Shown here: piece after piece, positions 35,580-49,508 of the stretch
Position numbering within the stretch: the first letter of the stretch is position 1
Layout: every line of letters starts with the position of its first letter
NCBI GenBank assembly: GCA_905182985.1
Contig: CAJJDN010000035.1
Location: 587,689 to 651,688 of the forward strand
Length of the DNA stretch: 64,000 bases
DNA from: Paramecium sonneborni
Lineage: Eukaryota; Ciliophora; Oligohymenophorea; Peniculida; Parameciidae
Reading direction: 5' to 3'
Notes under the pieces: model-generated
Told to the model about the DNA's origin: nothing
The model's database searches: none
The model's input: only the letters and a program-made list of their open reading frames with translations
Position numbers and translations under genes: made by a program

Positions 35580-37817
35580 TCATTAAAATGAAAGAAACTT
35601 CATTAAAACTTATTAACTGTTAGTAATTTCAAAATTTCCTTGAATGTTTCTTTTTTTACACTCTTCTTAAGCTCTCATTTAATCACCACAAAAAATTAGA
35701 GTACGATTTTTGTATTTCATTTATTAATATAGATGCTATATTAAATCAATACCTGCTGTATAGTTGATCTAACCTTGTTCAACTCTTACCATATCACTAA
35801 CAACTCTAAATTAAGATTATTCTAAATATATCATCCATTTATATTTTTCGATAATAAGAATTGCATCTTAAGTTGAGACACAAAATATAACAGAAAAGTT
35901 ATTATTTTACTTTTCTAAATCTTCAGCAAATTAATAATTGTTTTCTGGATTGTCATCAACCCATAATAATACTTAAGTTGATCTAGGTAAAGGTAATTCT
36001 CTCATAGTTACAATAAGAGGTTATTAGAGATCAATAACTTAAACGTCATCAATAATAAAATTTGAAAAAGGATACATTAATAATTCTTATTCTCCTTCAT
36101 AAATTGATATTTTTCCTATGTCTTTGGCACTTATAAGTTCAACTTAAAAAATCATTCCTTAAGAATTACTAAAATTTTAAGCAATTTTCTTTTTTAATGA
36201 AACACTACTAACTTCACTCCATTACACAATCTTTCCCTTTTGATACACTGTAGTATTTTAATAATTCTTAATTCCACGATATGCTACTCCTTTGTAATAT
36301 TTCATATATCGAAGCCCTTCCATTAAACATTTTAAATATTATTTCCAATTTTCATATTCTGTTGTTCTGAGATCTTAATTTAAGTTTCGATAGATTAGAT
36401 TACTAGTGTATAATTATATTGCTATTATACAATGAAGAGGGATTTATTAATAGTCTTATTTCTTCAATTAATTATTATTTATCTCTTACAAACAGCATTC
36501 AATAAATTCATTAATTTTACAATTCCCCAACCATTATAAAGAATCTTTAAGTTTAGATATATTTTCAACTTATTTATCATTTAATTATAAAGTAAATTTT
36601 AATTAAATTCCTCCAGATTATTGATCTATGAAGAAAATACTTTAAACATTTTATTTATCTTTTAATTCCCTTATTGATCCATAAGGTTTTCCATTACATA
36701 ATATTAATGATCTTTTTATTTCATCACTAGATGCACATATTAATGCAATATCTTAATAATCTATTTTATTTGAATTCTTGTTTATTGATAATCGATATTC
36801 TTCATTTTTTACTATAATTGTAATAATATTATTATTATCAGTATTTTAATAAATATCTTATTATTATTCTTTAGAAATTGATAATACTTTTAATATTAAT
36901 GGATCCTATTTCTTTTGATTTAGATACTTATAATTATCATATTTATAATAATCTTCTAATGCAAATTCATCTTTCATTAATACTCCTTTATGATATAACT
37001 ATTATGATTAAATTGGTATTCCTTTCTTATTTTAAATAATAACTTTTATTTGTTAAATTAAAAAATATGGTAATACTTCAAATTCTTCTTTAATGCCATT
37101 AATTTCAATATATATTTTATTTTCAGGTACTTTAACTTCATTGACAAATTCTTTTATTATTTTAATTGTTCCATTAAAAAGTTCAATAAGAGAAATTTAA
37201 GGAAAAAAACCAGAACCACCCCCGCGTAATCTGTAAAACATATAAATTTTAGATTCTTCTTTCACTTAATAATCATCAAACAGCTTATTATCGTCTAATG
37301 ATTTCCCAGCAAAAGTCATTCTAATATCTTCTGGTGGATAGTTCTAGCTTTCACCTCTTTCAAAAATCTCTTTTTTTACATCATAAACAGATTTACAATG
37401 TGTGTAGACAATTATAATTTTTCCAGTTGGAATTTCTATAAACACTTTGTTACTTTTAGGAAAATTTTCACCTTTTTTAAAAATTACAACCATATTACTT
37501 TTAAAGGCATAATCTCTGAATTTTTATTTTCTATTCACTGTTAATCCATTTCCCATCATCATCTACACATAATTAGGATCTTCATTATATGGTAAATATT
37601 TTTAGCATACTTTTATAATAAATTTTTCAATGATTTATGAAAAATCTATGATTTCTGCTTTTTATTCTTCTATGTTAAATCGCTACAAATCAAGAAAAAT
37701 TAAAATATTTTCATTTCCCTATTATATGTAATTACCTTAATTGTCAAAAAAGGCAATTTCATCAACTAATGGAGGTAGTTCATCAACCTTTTACCATTTT
37801 TTAAATGAAGCAAGCAT
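35580..37817 (-). CDS. Tandem ubiquitin-like / mono-ADP-ribosyltransferase / receiver-like fusion protein
   Basis: 745 residues in one intronless frame. Residues about 38-115 look like a degenerate ubiquitin fold (NGLTVNRKQKFRDYAF). Residues 125-201 form a clear ubiquitin-like domain (VYDVKKEIFERG, RMTFAGKSLDDNKLFDDYQV) ending L197-R-G-G-G201. Residues 235-312 form another (IQNKKGIPIQSQQLYHKGVL). About 325-403 may be a fourth beta-grasp unit ending S401-G-G403. Residues 470-610 fit R-S-E-class ADP-ribosyltransferases: YRGI (Arg514), W533-SEVSSVS540, and the E-x-E loop EGEQELL (Glu576, Glu578). Residues 616-745 resemble a response-regulator receiver: LLWVDDNPENN (Asp621, Asp622) and VVSDM (Asp675). 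Expected reaction: transfer of ADP-ribose from NAD to protein; the ubiquitin-like parts may be processed or act as targeting modules. Each part is recognised by motif only. Confidence 0.75.
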
Positions 37818-38476
37818 AATATATTTGAATATTATTATTTTTATAATTATTAATTTAATATTATTGTAAGTATTTTTAAATTAATAATAGAATTCCAAAT
37901 AAAATAGTTGAGTACAGCCTAAAATCATTAGTTTTATTAAATTAATTAACCAATAAGATATATTATAGCATCTTTATAAACTCTTCATTATTCATTTAAC
38001 GAAATAAGAATATCAAAATGAAATTATATTTTATATATTTTAATATAAAACAATTGAATAAGCAGATCATTAACCTAATATATTGATATAATACTTTTAT
38101 AATATATAATTACCTTTTTCGAAATTATTTATTCTCTCATTCCATTTTTAATAATTTTCTCAATTAATTTATCTCCATAGAAACTATTAACGAGAAATAT
38201 GATATCATAATCTGAAAATATTAATATTAAATTAAAATTATGATTAGAAATTAAAAATAATTCTAGAATGAATTTTTAATTGAAGAAATATAAATATGTT
38301 TTTTATCTTTTTTTAGTTTGTTCATTAAAATTACAAATTTTAGTAGTTAATTTGTTATGCATGTTTATTTATAAAATTAAAGCTTAAGAATTAGTTGAAA
38401 ATATTTGAATTAATATAATGTTCATATTAAGAGATTTATAAATGTAAATAAATAAATTTATAAAATAATAAAACTT
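37818..38476. other. AT-rich divergent intergenic region
   Basis: About 660 bp between the divergent fusion gene and ankyrin gene. Both promoters should lie here. No RNA gene or repeat recognised. Confidence 0.5.
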
Positions 38477-39536
38477 ATGTCTAAAATAGATTGGGAATAA
38501 AAGCTTAAATAATATCATGCATTAAAAGATAGAAAATCGATAACAAATATGTTATAGATTAAAACAAAAAATATGAGATTATCACCATCATTAGGATCAA
38601 CAAGAGCTGGAACAGAAATAAATTCTTTTAGATTAAAGAGATTAAAGACTCCAATAGATGATGGAATATAGTAAATAAAGACTAGTAGATCTTAATAAGT
38701 ATGTAAAGATAATTGAGGAGGTATCTCCATTAAAAGATGTTTGCCCTTGGAATACTTAGACACCATTATAAAGATTAATGAAAATAGATAAAGCAACAGA
38801 AAAGGAAAAAAGGGTTTTACAATAATTTATATGTAATAAATGGCTAAAGGAAGTCATATAAAAAAAGAGCATACATGTAGCTATACCAAAAGTATCAGAA
38901 GAAGAAAAAAGAATGAGAATATAAGAATTTGAGACTTCAGAACATCATAGATAATTAAGAATATAATAATCTTTAACTCCAAATATGAGTAAAATGGAGA
39001 AAGTCTTTTGCAAAATAAAAATATTTTGTAAATTAGCAAGTTAGAGAGAAATAAATTTAAAAGATTAAATAAGAATAAATAATGATTATCGTCGATTAGT
39101 GTTTTTTGTTCATTTTAGAAATGAAGATTACAAGATATGTGATTAAATGATAAATTCTGATCCTCATATAAAAAATGCAATTGATATGGTATAAGTTAAC
39201 TCAATTTAAGTAAGGTGATAGACCTTTACATATTGCAGTGAGAAGAAATAATTTAAGATAATTATCATATATATTAAATAAGTAACCTGATTTGGAAGCA
39301 GTTAATTTTTATGAATAAACAGCATTAAATTTAGCGATATTATTAAAACATTATGAAATCTAAAAAGTATTTCTTTAAATAAAAATTTGATTCTTTTAGT
39401 TAATGGATGTAGTCCTTGGAAGATATTTAAACCAAATAAATTAGTGAAAACAGCTATTCTATATAGGATGAGAATGATATGTGAACATACATAATTATAT
39501 GATGAATTGGCTTATTGTTTGAGTATAATTAATTGA
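38477..39536 (+). CDS. Basic protein with C-terminal ankyrin repeats
   Basis: Start MSKIDWEQKLKQYHALKDRK, a basic N-terminal half, then a helical linker (MSKMEKVFCKIKIFCKLAS) and ankyrin-like repeats: GDRPLHIAVRRNNLRQLSYI, LEAVNFYEQTALNLAILL and GCSPWKIFKPNKLVKTAILY. A 22-nt intron (39190-39211, AAG acceptor) restores frame before the first repeat. Two further junctions, near 38,690 and 39,365-39,400, are not resolved, so the exact protein length is unknown; the TGA at 39534-39536 is the best end. Probable adaptor protein; partner unknown. Confidence 0.6.
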
Positions 39537-39551
39537 AATTTAATTATTTTT

Positions 39552-41433
39552 ATGGATAAATTTGAGAAGCGTCTAAATCAAGTAAATATGGTAACACCCA
39601 AAAATCCAGTTACTTAATAATCAAATCTTAAGTAAACTGATGCTGCTAAGAGTTATGCTTCTTTTAATGATTTTAATAAATTGGGAGATTAATATGATAA
39701 TGAAGCTGTCAATTTGAGATCATAAGTTTAAATTTTAGAAGGCAAACTATAATTTTATGAAAGAGAATTTTAAATCAAAGTAATAATAATATTGTTACAA
39801 ATTTAAGTAATCATCTTTAGAGAAAAGAATATAATAATTGATATCTACTTCATCTTAACTAACTCAATAAAATACACAACTTAAGTTATAATAATCAGCT
39901 TTATTAAATGAATATTAAATTCTATAAGATAAATTAATATAATAAGAATAAGGTTAGAAAGAGTATGAAGAGAAAGTTAGATCATAAATTGAAGGTTTGA
40001 ATAAATTTCAAATTGAAAAAGAATAATTAATATAATATGCAAATAAATGTAGAGAAAGATCAAAATAAAGGAAAATCAAAGTTAAAGATTTAACAGCTAA
40101 AGTATAAGAATTATAAGAATAAGTTAAATAATTTGAATTATAATTTGAATAAGCCAATATTGAAAAATAATAGATTTATGATTAACTTTAATAATAAATT
40201 GTATTACTATCTGAATAAAATGAAGATTGGCAAATGAAATATGAAACTATTGTAGAAAATTTTAAAAATCATCTCGCAGATCAAACAGATAGCTAATAAG
40301 AAGAATAATTATTAGGTACTCATACTATTTTAGATTAAAGAGAAGCCTAAACTGTTCAACAACAATTAGAAAATTTTAGTTTATTAAATAGAGAATTAAA
40401 TTAATTATTAAATCAATTGAAAAATCCCAATCAAATCAAACCTTAAATATTTGAAATGCCTTAAATTAAAGAATTAGCAGAAATTTTTGGTAGAATGATA
40501 GATAAATTGTTGGAATTATAATAAAAAAAGTCTTAATTAAAAGAATAACTAAAAGTATTTTTTAAATAAATAAATTTATAGTAAAATTAATTCCATTTGT
40601 AGTAATAGGCTTCAATAAAATCTAGTTCTGGGAATTAGAGTCCAAATATTCATGATGAGAGAACTAAAATGCTCTTTGAATAAAGAATCCTTGAATTAGA
40701 GCAGTATGAATGATTTAATCCTAGATTCTATTAGAGAGACAATAAACAAGAAAAAGTTAGATCCATTACTTAACCAAAATATAATGATAGAAAACTAAAA
40801 TAAGTAATTTCAGTTATAAACTAAATTTTGGAAGAATTTCTTAAGTAACAAAAACACCTTTCTATTTTGAATCTTCATTTAAATAAAATTCAATATGATC
40901 CAAACTTTACATAAAGTAAAAGATCATTAAAAGTTTTTATTTGGGTAGTGATAGCCATAAGTCGAATGAAGAAAATAAAGAATTCAACTTATTATTAATA
41001 ATTTGTATAATATAAGAAATTGAGAATTGAGATGCCCATCTTAGATTCTTTTAATCAAATATTATAGCTTATAAATAGTTAATAATATTTAATAGATACA
41101 TTATAAATAGCTGTTGAATAAAAAGGATCTGATGGAGGATTATAAGAACAAGAAATACAATAGATGGTTGATGAAGAATTAAGATAATAATTGATGACTT
41201 TATAGGTTGAACTTGATAATAATAATAAAAAAATGATTGAATATAAAATTAAATCAGAATAAGATTTAGAAGAAAGAGATCAATTAATTCATGAATTATA
41301 GTAATAACTTTAAGAAATACCAAATGATTACAATTAAGAATTAATGGAACATTTAGAAGATCAAAATAACAGAGTTAAAAATATTGAGATTGAATTCAAT
41401 TTATTATAGGATCTTGTCAATTCATTAATGTGA
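39552..41433 (+). CDS. Centrosomal-type coiled coil with PACT-like C-terminal segment
   Basis: 601 residues after introns 39780-39807, 40555-40581 and 40704-40724; the length closes to a multiple of three. Residues 60 to 350 are coiled coil very rich in Q, E and K. Around residues 440-490 lies RSLKVFIWVVIAISRMKKIK, a hydrophobic patch followed by paired basic residues, the pattern of the PACT domain that brings pericentrin and AKAP450 to centrosomes and basal bodies. A further coiled coil ends the protein. In a ciliate this suggests a basal-body scaffold. The PACT call rests on pattern and position, not alignment. Confidence 0.65.
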
Positions 41434-41836
41434 ATTATTAACATATCAATTTCAATTATTATTTATTTTTGATTTTGTCATAATAGAAATGTAAGTTACA
41501 TTTAAAAAAGATGGTATTATTTTTATTATTATTAAATACTTTTATAAGATATAAAAATAAAAATAGTAATGATTTAATTCTCTAATCTATCATTTAAAAG
41601 TCTTTCTTGCTATCAACTAAGTTGACGTTAAAGCATTTCTTGTTACGTCATTTAGTATAAAAGTGTATTAATTGTTTAGTTCTCTTGAACTATGATGGTA
41701 GGATAAGTATATTTAATAATGATTAATACTAATGTTAAAACACATAAATTATAAGTATGTATAAATTATTACATAGAAGAAATAAATTCCTTTTTATATT
41801 ATGTTAATTAATAATATATTTTAAAATTTAACGATC
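41434..41836. other. Intergenic region before kinesin gene
   Basis: About 400 bp. Slightly less AT-rich between 41,590 and 41,710, where TTGACGT and TTACGTCA lie about 25 bp apart. No known RNA structure recognised. Confidence 0.45.
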
Positions 41837-44289
41837 ATGAATACATCTTTTCCAAAAATGTCAACTTCTTCGTTAAGTCAAACAGCCTCTTAAACAAATT
41901 TTTATGAATCAAGTCCAATGTCATCACATTCAATAAAATAGTAAAGTTCAAATGACAATTTTAAAGTGGTTGTAAGAGTTAGACCTCCTTTATAAAGAGA
42001 AGTAGTGGATGGAAGATTTATATCTACTATTTAAGTATCACCAGATCATAAAAAAATATGTTTATACGAATATTACAATATTGATTTGGTAGAACCTGAA
42101 CATTTAGAAGATTATCTAAATAATCCAAATAGTTACACAATGCATACGTTTTCCTTTGATTATGTTTATGATTAAGATAATACATAAGAAGAAGTATATG
42201 AAAACACAGCTAGAAATGCAGTTTAATCAGCACTTTAAGGTTTTAATGCAACAATAATGGCTTATGGATAGACAGGAACTGGTAAAACATATACAATGGA
42301 AGGATTTAAATATAATTGTATTGATCCATAGAGAGGAATAATTCCAAGGGCTATAGAAGAAATATTTAAACATATATCTAATGGATCAAATGAATCAACT
42401 ACTTTTATGGTTAGAGTTAGTTATTTATAAATTTATAATGAAGTTATTAGTGATTTATTAAGAAGTGATAGATAAAATTTACTTATAAGAGAAGATAAGA
42501 AAAGAGGAGTATTTGTAGAAGGTTTATCAGAATGGGCTGTTCGCAATCCTGGTGAAATCTATTAATTAATATAAAAAGGAGCATCATCAAGAGCAACAGC
42601 TAGTACTAAAATGAATGATGTAAGCAGTAGATCACATGCTGTATTTATAATTATAGTAGAATAAATGACAGAAATAGATGGACATAAATCAATTAAAGTA
42701 GGAAAATTAAATTTAGTAGATTTAGCAGGTAGTGAAAGAGTAAGAGTTACAGGAGCTACAGGAAGAAGATTAGAAGAATCTAAAAAAATTAATTAATCTT
42801 TAAGTTGTTTAGGTAATGTCATTTCTTCATTAATTGAATAAAAAAATCATATTCCTTATAGAGATTCTAAAATTACTAGATTGTTAGAAGATTCATTAGG
42901 TGGTAATTGTAAAACTACTATGATGGGAATGATTTCACCTGCTATTGATGCTTTTCTTGAAACTTTAAGTTCAGTTAAATTTGCTAATAGAGCTAAAAAT
43001 ATTAAAAATAAAGCTACTATTAATGAAGATGTTGATTAAAAAGCACTTTTAAGGAAATATGAATGTGAATTATAAAGATTAAGAAAAGAGCTTTTAGAAA
43101 AAAATAAAACTTTGATTGATGCTACTAAATTATCTCAGTTAGAAGAAGATAAAAAAAAAGCTGAATAAGATAAAAATGCTGCAATGGCAGCTCTTGAAGC
43201 TAGAAGCAAATAATTTTTTATTGAAAGAGAAGAAAAGAAAAAATTAGAGGAAAAAATTAGATAAATCAATAGTCAAATGTTAATTGGAGGTTGCAATATA
43301 GAAAACAGTCCTTTATTCAGAAATGCTATTGAAGAATAATAAAAACTTATTCGAGCATAGTATGAAAAAAAAATTAGTGATTTAGAAAAAGAAAGATCTT
43401 AAATGGAAGAAGATAAAGTTTAAGTTGATAGATATAAATAATTAACTTTAAAATAAAGAGATATAATGATTGCATTAACCACTAGATTAAATGAAAGAGA
43501 TGAAACTATTGTACAATTATAAGATGAACTAGATGCATATGATAGAATTCATAGAGAAACTGAAACTATGTTAGATTAAAAGATATAAAGAATTATGCAA
43601 TTAGAAGATTATATTAATTCCATAGGTTGCAATATTCCAAACATTTAATAAATGCAATAATTGAAATAAAGTAAATTTAAGGATTGTGTAACTTAAGATG
43701 GCTAGGACACTTATAATATTACCAAAGAGAATTTATAAGATTTTGAATGTTAAATTGAATAATTAACTTTAATAAATTAAGAATAAGAATAAGAAATTCA
43801 AAAATTAAAGAATTAAATTGAATGTTCTAGTAATTCAAATGTGATGGATTTTGTTAGATGTAACTTATAATATATGATAATAAGCTTCTGTTGATAACAT
43901 AATAGAGGCCTTATCCTAACCAAATGATGGATTTAAATTACAAAGCGTCGCAAAAGATCTGATAACTCTTCAAAAAATACTCTCGAGTGAATAGACTAGT
44001 GGCGTAGTATTTTCAAATATCTAAAATATGGTATATTCAAGGAAAGAATCTCCATTGCCTAGTAATTAATCTAAGAAATCAATAAATAATTCCTAAAATT
44101 AAGAAGAAGATGATGAGCCTCGATAGTTAAATAATTTCTATACATTTTCTAAGTACGTAATACATTAAAATTAGTAAATCATAAACATCTTCAATGAAGA
44201 AACAAAAAGATCCATCTTTGCCAAAACCTCAGATAAATGTCCAAGAAATAATAAAAATGAGAGAAGTAAAAAGAAACCTCTATTCTTGA
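41837..44289 (+). CDS. Kinesin motor protein, N-terminal motor (801 residues)
   Basis: 802 codons after introns 43860-43884 and 44153-44174, closing to a multiple of three. A short Ser-rich leader precedes the motor domain at about residues 45-390: [10 protein letters not shown]-loop AYGQTGTGKT (residues 144-151), switch [10 protein letters not shown], switch [11 protein letters not shown], and the neck-linker-like [20 protein letters not shown]. The stalk is coiled coil ([29 protein letters not shown]). The tail is Ser/Lys-rich. A plus-end-directed microtubule motor is expected from the N-terminal motor. Family assignment within the superfamily is not possible by eye. The second intron lies in the tail and fixes the true stop, 395 bp beyond an apparent one. 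Confidence 0.92.
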
Positions 44290-46310
44290 TTAATTTTATA
44301 TTTAATATTCGAATTAGTAACTTAATTATAGAAACTAGATTCTTTATTAATCATCAAGAAGATAAGGAGACTTTAATTAGTTAAAACTTAGGAATTTATA
44401 GATAAAATAAATTAGATTCTAAACAGTAATATTAGGTATGCTTAAGAATAACAACCAGAGCTTCACTTCTATTTAAACACTAATAATAGATAATAAAATT
44501 TTGTGAGGCTTTTTTAGGTTGTTCCTATAAAGCTCCTATACCACAATAAAACATTGATATATATATATATTTGAAAGAAACAAATCTTAAGGGCAATTTA
44601 TATCCTTACATTATTTATAAAAGCTGAAAAATTACAATGAAAGGGCATGATCTATTTTGATAAAGAATCTTAAACAAATTCTTCCATATATGCAATTAAG
44701 TTAAATATCATATCCAAATAGAAGCAATAAAAAAGGTTTATTCTGATACAAAAAAGCTAAGTTCGATTGGTTAGGGCCAAAAGATTCTTAGCAATTAATG
44801 AGTAATTGCTTGATGATACAGTAATATTAAATTTCCATATAATTTTATAATTTCTGAGATATGCTATTCTTTTTGATTCTTGGTTTATATTTTTAATAAA
44901 AAGAGTATTTTCTATTCATTATATCTTTTTGAACGCCTCGATCTTGAGAATGTGAAAGCTCGAAGCATATCTTAATATCATTAAATCTACTAACATTGTC
45001 AAGTTAAATTAAACTAGCTACATTTTAGAATCAAAGGCATATAATGTATTGAAAGTAAAATTTGATAATAAGTTATTTAAAGTTTTGGGTCATATATGAT
45101 GGATTAATTCAAAAAAGAGTTTAATAGATAAATTTACATCTTAAGATTAAGAGAGAAAAGAAAGTGATATTTTAGAATCAAATTTTATAATCTATATATT
45201 TCTGTCTACAATTGGAATTGCGCAATATTCACAACCAAAAGGTCTCCCTAAATTATAATATATTTCAAATCTATTTAAGATTCAATTAAGTAACGAATTG
45301 AAGATATTTAAGTTGCTGTAATAGGCTCTAATAATTAGACATAGATAAATTATTCATTTATTAATCTAATTATATGAAGATGAAAATGAGAATTTTATAT
45401 ATAGGAAACCATTACAAGTTGATGTTAAGAAAAGAACTAAAAATGAACTTGCTTAGGATACTTCTATTGGAAGGATTTTTAAATAGAGAAAAAGGGTATC
45501 TATACTGATAATTTTGTATTTGTGGGTTTGCCTAATTTAAGACTGATTTGATATATTTTTATTAAAAATAATGTTTACAGAGTAACCCTATTATGAGGCA
45601 AAAGTATTCCTCAAATCATATAACGACGCCCTTTCCTGTTTGAGGTACTTTTTGCTATAAATAATTTAAATAGAGAAGCAGCAGAATACAAAGCCCATGT
45701 TGAATTTTAGGAAAATGCTCTTTAATCCCTTGCGAATGCTCGTACAAGATAAGAAGTAATGAGAGTACATAAATTAGCTTGATGTGAGAGATGGTTAAGT
45801 TGTACCAGGACTTAATTTTGCATAATCTAAATAGACCAAGCTATTCCAATTCTCAAAGTATAAATTTTAGATAAAATTACAGTCATGTGTTTTCAAAATA
45901 CCTAAAAGGATTTGAAGAATACACAGGCAGTTTTAAGGGCTTCTAATAGATTCTGAGCGAGGGTCTTAAGAAAATGAAGTCAGATGTAAAATGAGATATG
46001 ATCAATGAAATTATATTATTATATCAACAAAGACAGTATAGTGGGTTAAAATGATTGATAATAATTTTATTGTCTTAAGTCTATTAGTCTCGAAAGTCAA
46101 ATGATATTAAGAGAAGGTTCTTTATAAGATAAATATCTTTATAAAGTATATCTTAAGGGAAAAGTGTGTTTATAATAGTTTATAGAATATGTAAAAGACA
46201 AGGAAATAAAGATCGATAAATTCGAGGGAATTTTAGCTTCACAAAGAAAATAGCTATTTAAAAACAAATATCTATTCATGGAATATCTAAATTTATTTTA
46301 ATAAAATAAA
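44290..46310 (+). other. Coding-like stretch whose gene model I cannot resolve
   Basis: About 2 kb on the plus strand with patches of good coding character in shifting frames: KIQLSNELKIFKLLQQALII with KPLQVDVKKRTKNELAQDTS (about 45,150-45,500), DNFVFVGLPNLRL (about 45,510), YYEAKVFLKSYNDALSCLRE, joined across a possible 29-nt intron at 45641-45669 to AAEYKAHVEFQENALQSLAN, then LDVRDGQVVPGLNFAQSKQ, YLKGFEEYTGSFKGFQQILS, and LYKVYLKGKVCLQQFIEYVK just before the ATP synthase start. Some junctions fit short introns; others do not, and no clear start was found. It is either one or two real genes with several introns, or a gene in decay. The YYEAKVFLKSYNDAL block has TPR-like character. Confidence 0.4.
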
Positions 46311-47903
<1,593 letters not shown>

Positions 47904-48014
47904 AAAACATCTACATTCACATTTAAATAAAAACAATAATGCTCTTTATATATTAGATATTATATTTTAGTTTATTCTATTCAATCATCTAAATTCTTCA
48001 TTTATTTATTATTT

Positions 48015-49508
48015 ATGTATTCAAACAATTTTAAATCTCTGCAAGATCACTCTCTATCCAAGGATAAGCTTATCTATTCTTTAGATAGTTTAAATACATA
48101 GCCAAAATCAAAATAAAAATAAATCTTATAGAGATTTTACTAAACTTAAAATTTTAGTAAATTAATCAATCAAGGTCAAAAGAAATTATCTACAAAAAAG
48201 GAAGTATTCTCAACTAACATTATTCTTAATACTACATTAAGGAATGTTACTCCAAAAATTAATCACATTAATTAAGAAGTATCTCTTATATTAATATAAC
48301 TCTAGTATTATTTTTCCAAACAATAGTAATTATAAACTACTGTTAGATAACCAGAGAAAATAAGCAAAACGCTTTAATCAGTGTTGAACAAACCAAATCA
48401 GAATTTTAATCAAGAATATTCTAATAACAAAATAGGCTAAATCAACACAGATAGAAAGCATAATTTAATATCTTTAAATTCCACCAAATTAATTCAAAAA
48501 AGAAAAACAGAAAATTAAGAATAAACAATAACCAAAGAAAAAAATAATTACAAATTAAATTCTCCTCTTCTTATTAGTTTAGAAGATGTTGTCACTCAAG
48601 TCACAACACAAAATCTTTCAAAGTCTAAGATATCACCTTTCGAATAAGCTAAATCATTATCTCCACCAAATAAAGAATTATCTCTTAAAAAGAAAAGTAT
48701 TTATTGTGTATAATTTAGATAACATCTACTATGTCTCAGCAATGTGTGAATCAATGATAGATGACACCAATCCTATGAGTTAAATATTTTAGGATCATGC
48801 AATCTAAACTTTCAACAGCATAAATTTTTGTTTGAACTAATAGGAAAAAGACTTACATTAGATACAAGAAAAAATGATAAAATGGCCAAAGCAAAATACA
48901 AAATGTAAATAAAATCTTAGATTCAAGTTAATAAAACAATTGTTTTTGACTTAGATGAAACATTAATACACTGTTATGAAAATAACACAACAAAACCAGA
49001 AATTTTATTGCCCATAACTTTTCCTTCAGGAGAAATTGTAATAGCTAATATAAATGTTCGTCCTTGGGCAAAAGAAATATTATTAAAATTATCCGAAGTT
49101 TGTGAAGTTGTAATATTTACAGCATCTCATAAATGTTATGCATAATAGGTTATTGAGTTGCTAGATAAGTTTAAAGTAGTATCTGCATCATTATTCAGAG
49201 ATCATTGCTAAATCACAAGTGAAGGAGTCTATATTAAAGATCTTCGAATATTAGGAAGAGATATGAAAGATGTTGTTTTGATTGATAATGCTGCTTATAG
49301 TTTTGGAGTTCATATTGAAAATGGGATACCTATCATTCCTTATTATGATAATAAAGCTGATAATGAGTTAAGATTATTGTATGATTTTTTGATCAGTAAT
49401 GTTCTTCCTTCATTTGATTGTAGAAAAATCATACAAAATACATTTAGATTAAGGGAATTTGCAAATTACGTAACTCCAAAATTAGCTATTAAAAAACTAT
49501 ATTTTTGA
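48015..49508 (+). CDS. SCP/NIF-type CTD phosphatase-like protein
   Basis: About 485 residues. A long Ser/Asn/Gln-rich N-terminal half is followed by a catalytic FCP/SCP domain of the HAD superfamily: VFDLDETLIHCY with the D-x-D-x-T core from about 48948, IFTASHKCYAQQV, SLFRDHC, YIKDLRILGRDMKDVVLIDN and a C-terminal NELRLLYDFL. The family removes phosphate from Ser, often in the RNA polymerase II tail. Splicing just before the domain is ambiguous: either introns of 22 nt (48697-48718) and 14 nt, or one 36-nt intron (48745-48780) ending GAG; both keep the frame. The stop TGA abuts the next gene's stop on the other strand. Confidence 0.82.

Noticed and set aside
41590..41710. Possible small RNA gene in a less AT-rich patch
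   Set aside because: No tRNA, snRNA or snoRNA box arrangement could be recognised, and the patch is too short to judge by composition.
43892..43894. TGA as the end of the first kinesin
   Set aside because: The 25-nt intron 43860-43884 removes the reading that meets it, and the continued frame plus intron 44153-44174 closes the gene at 44289.
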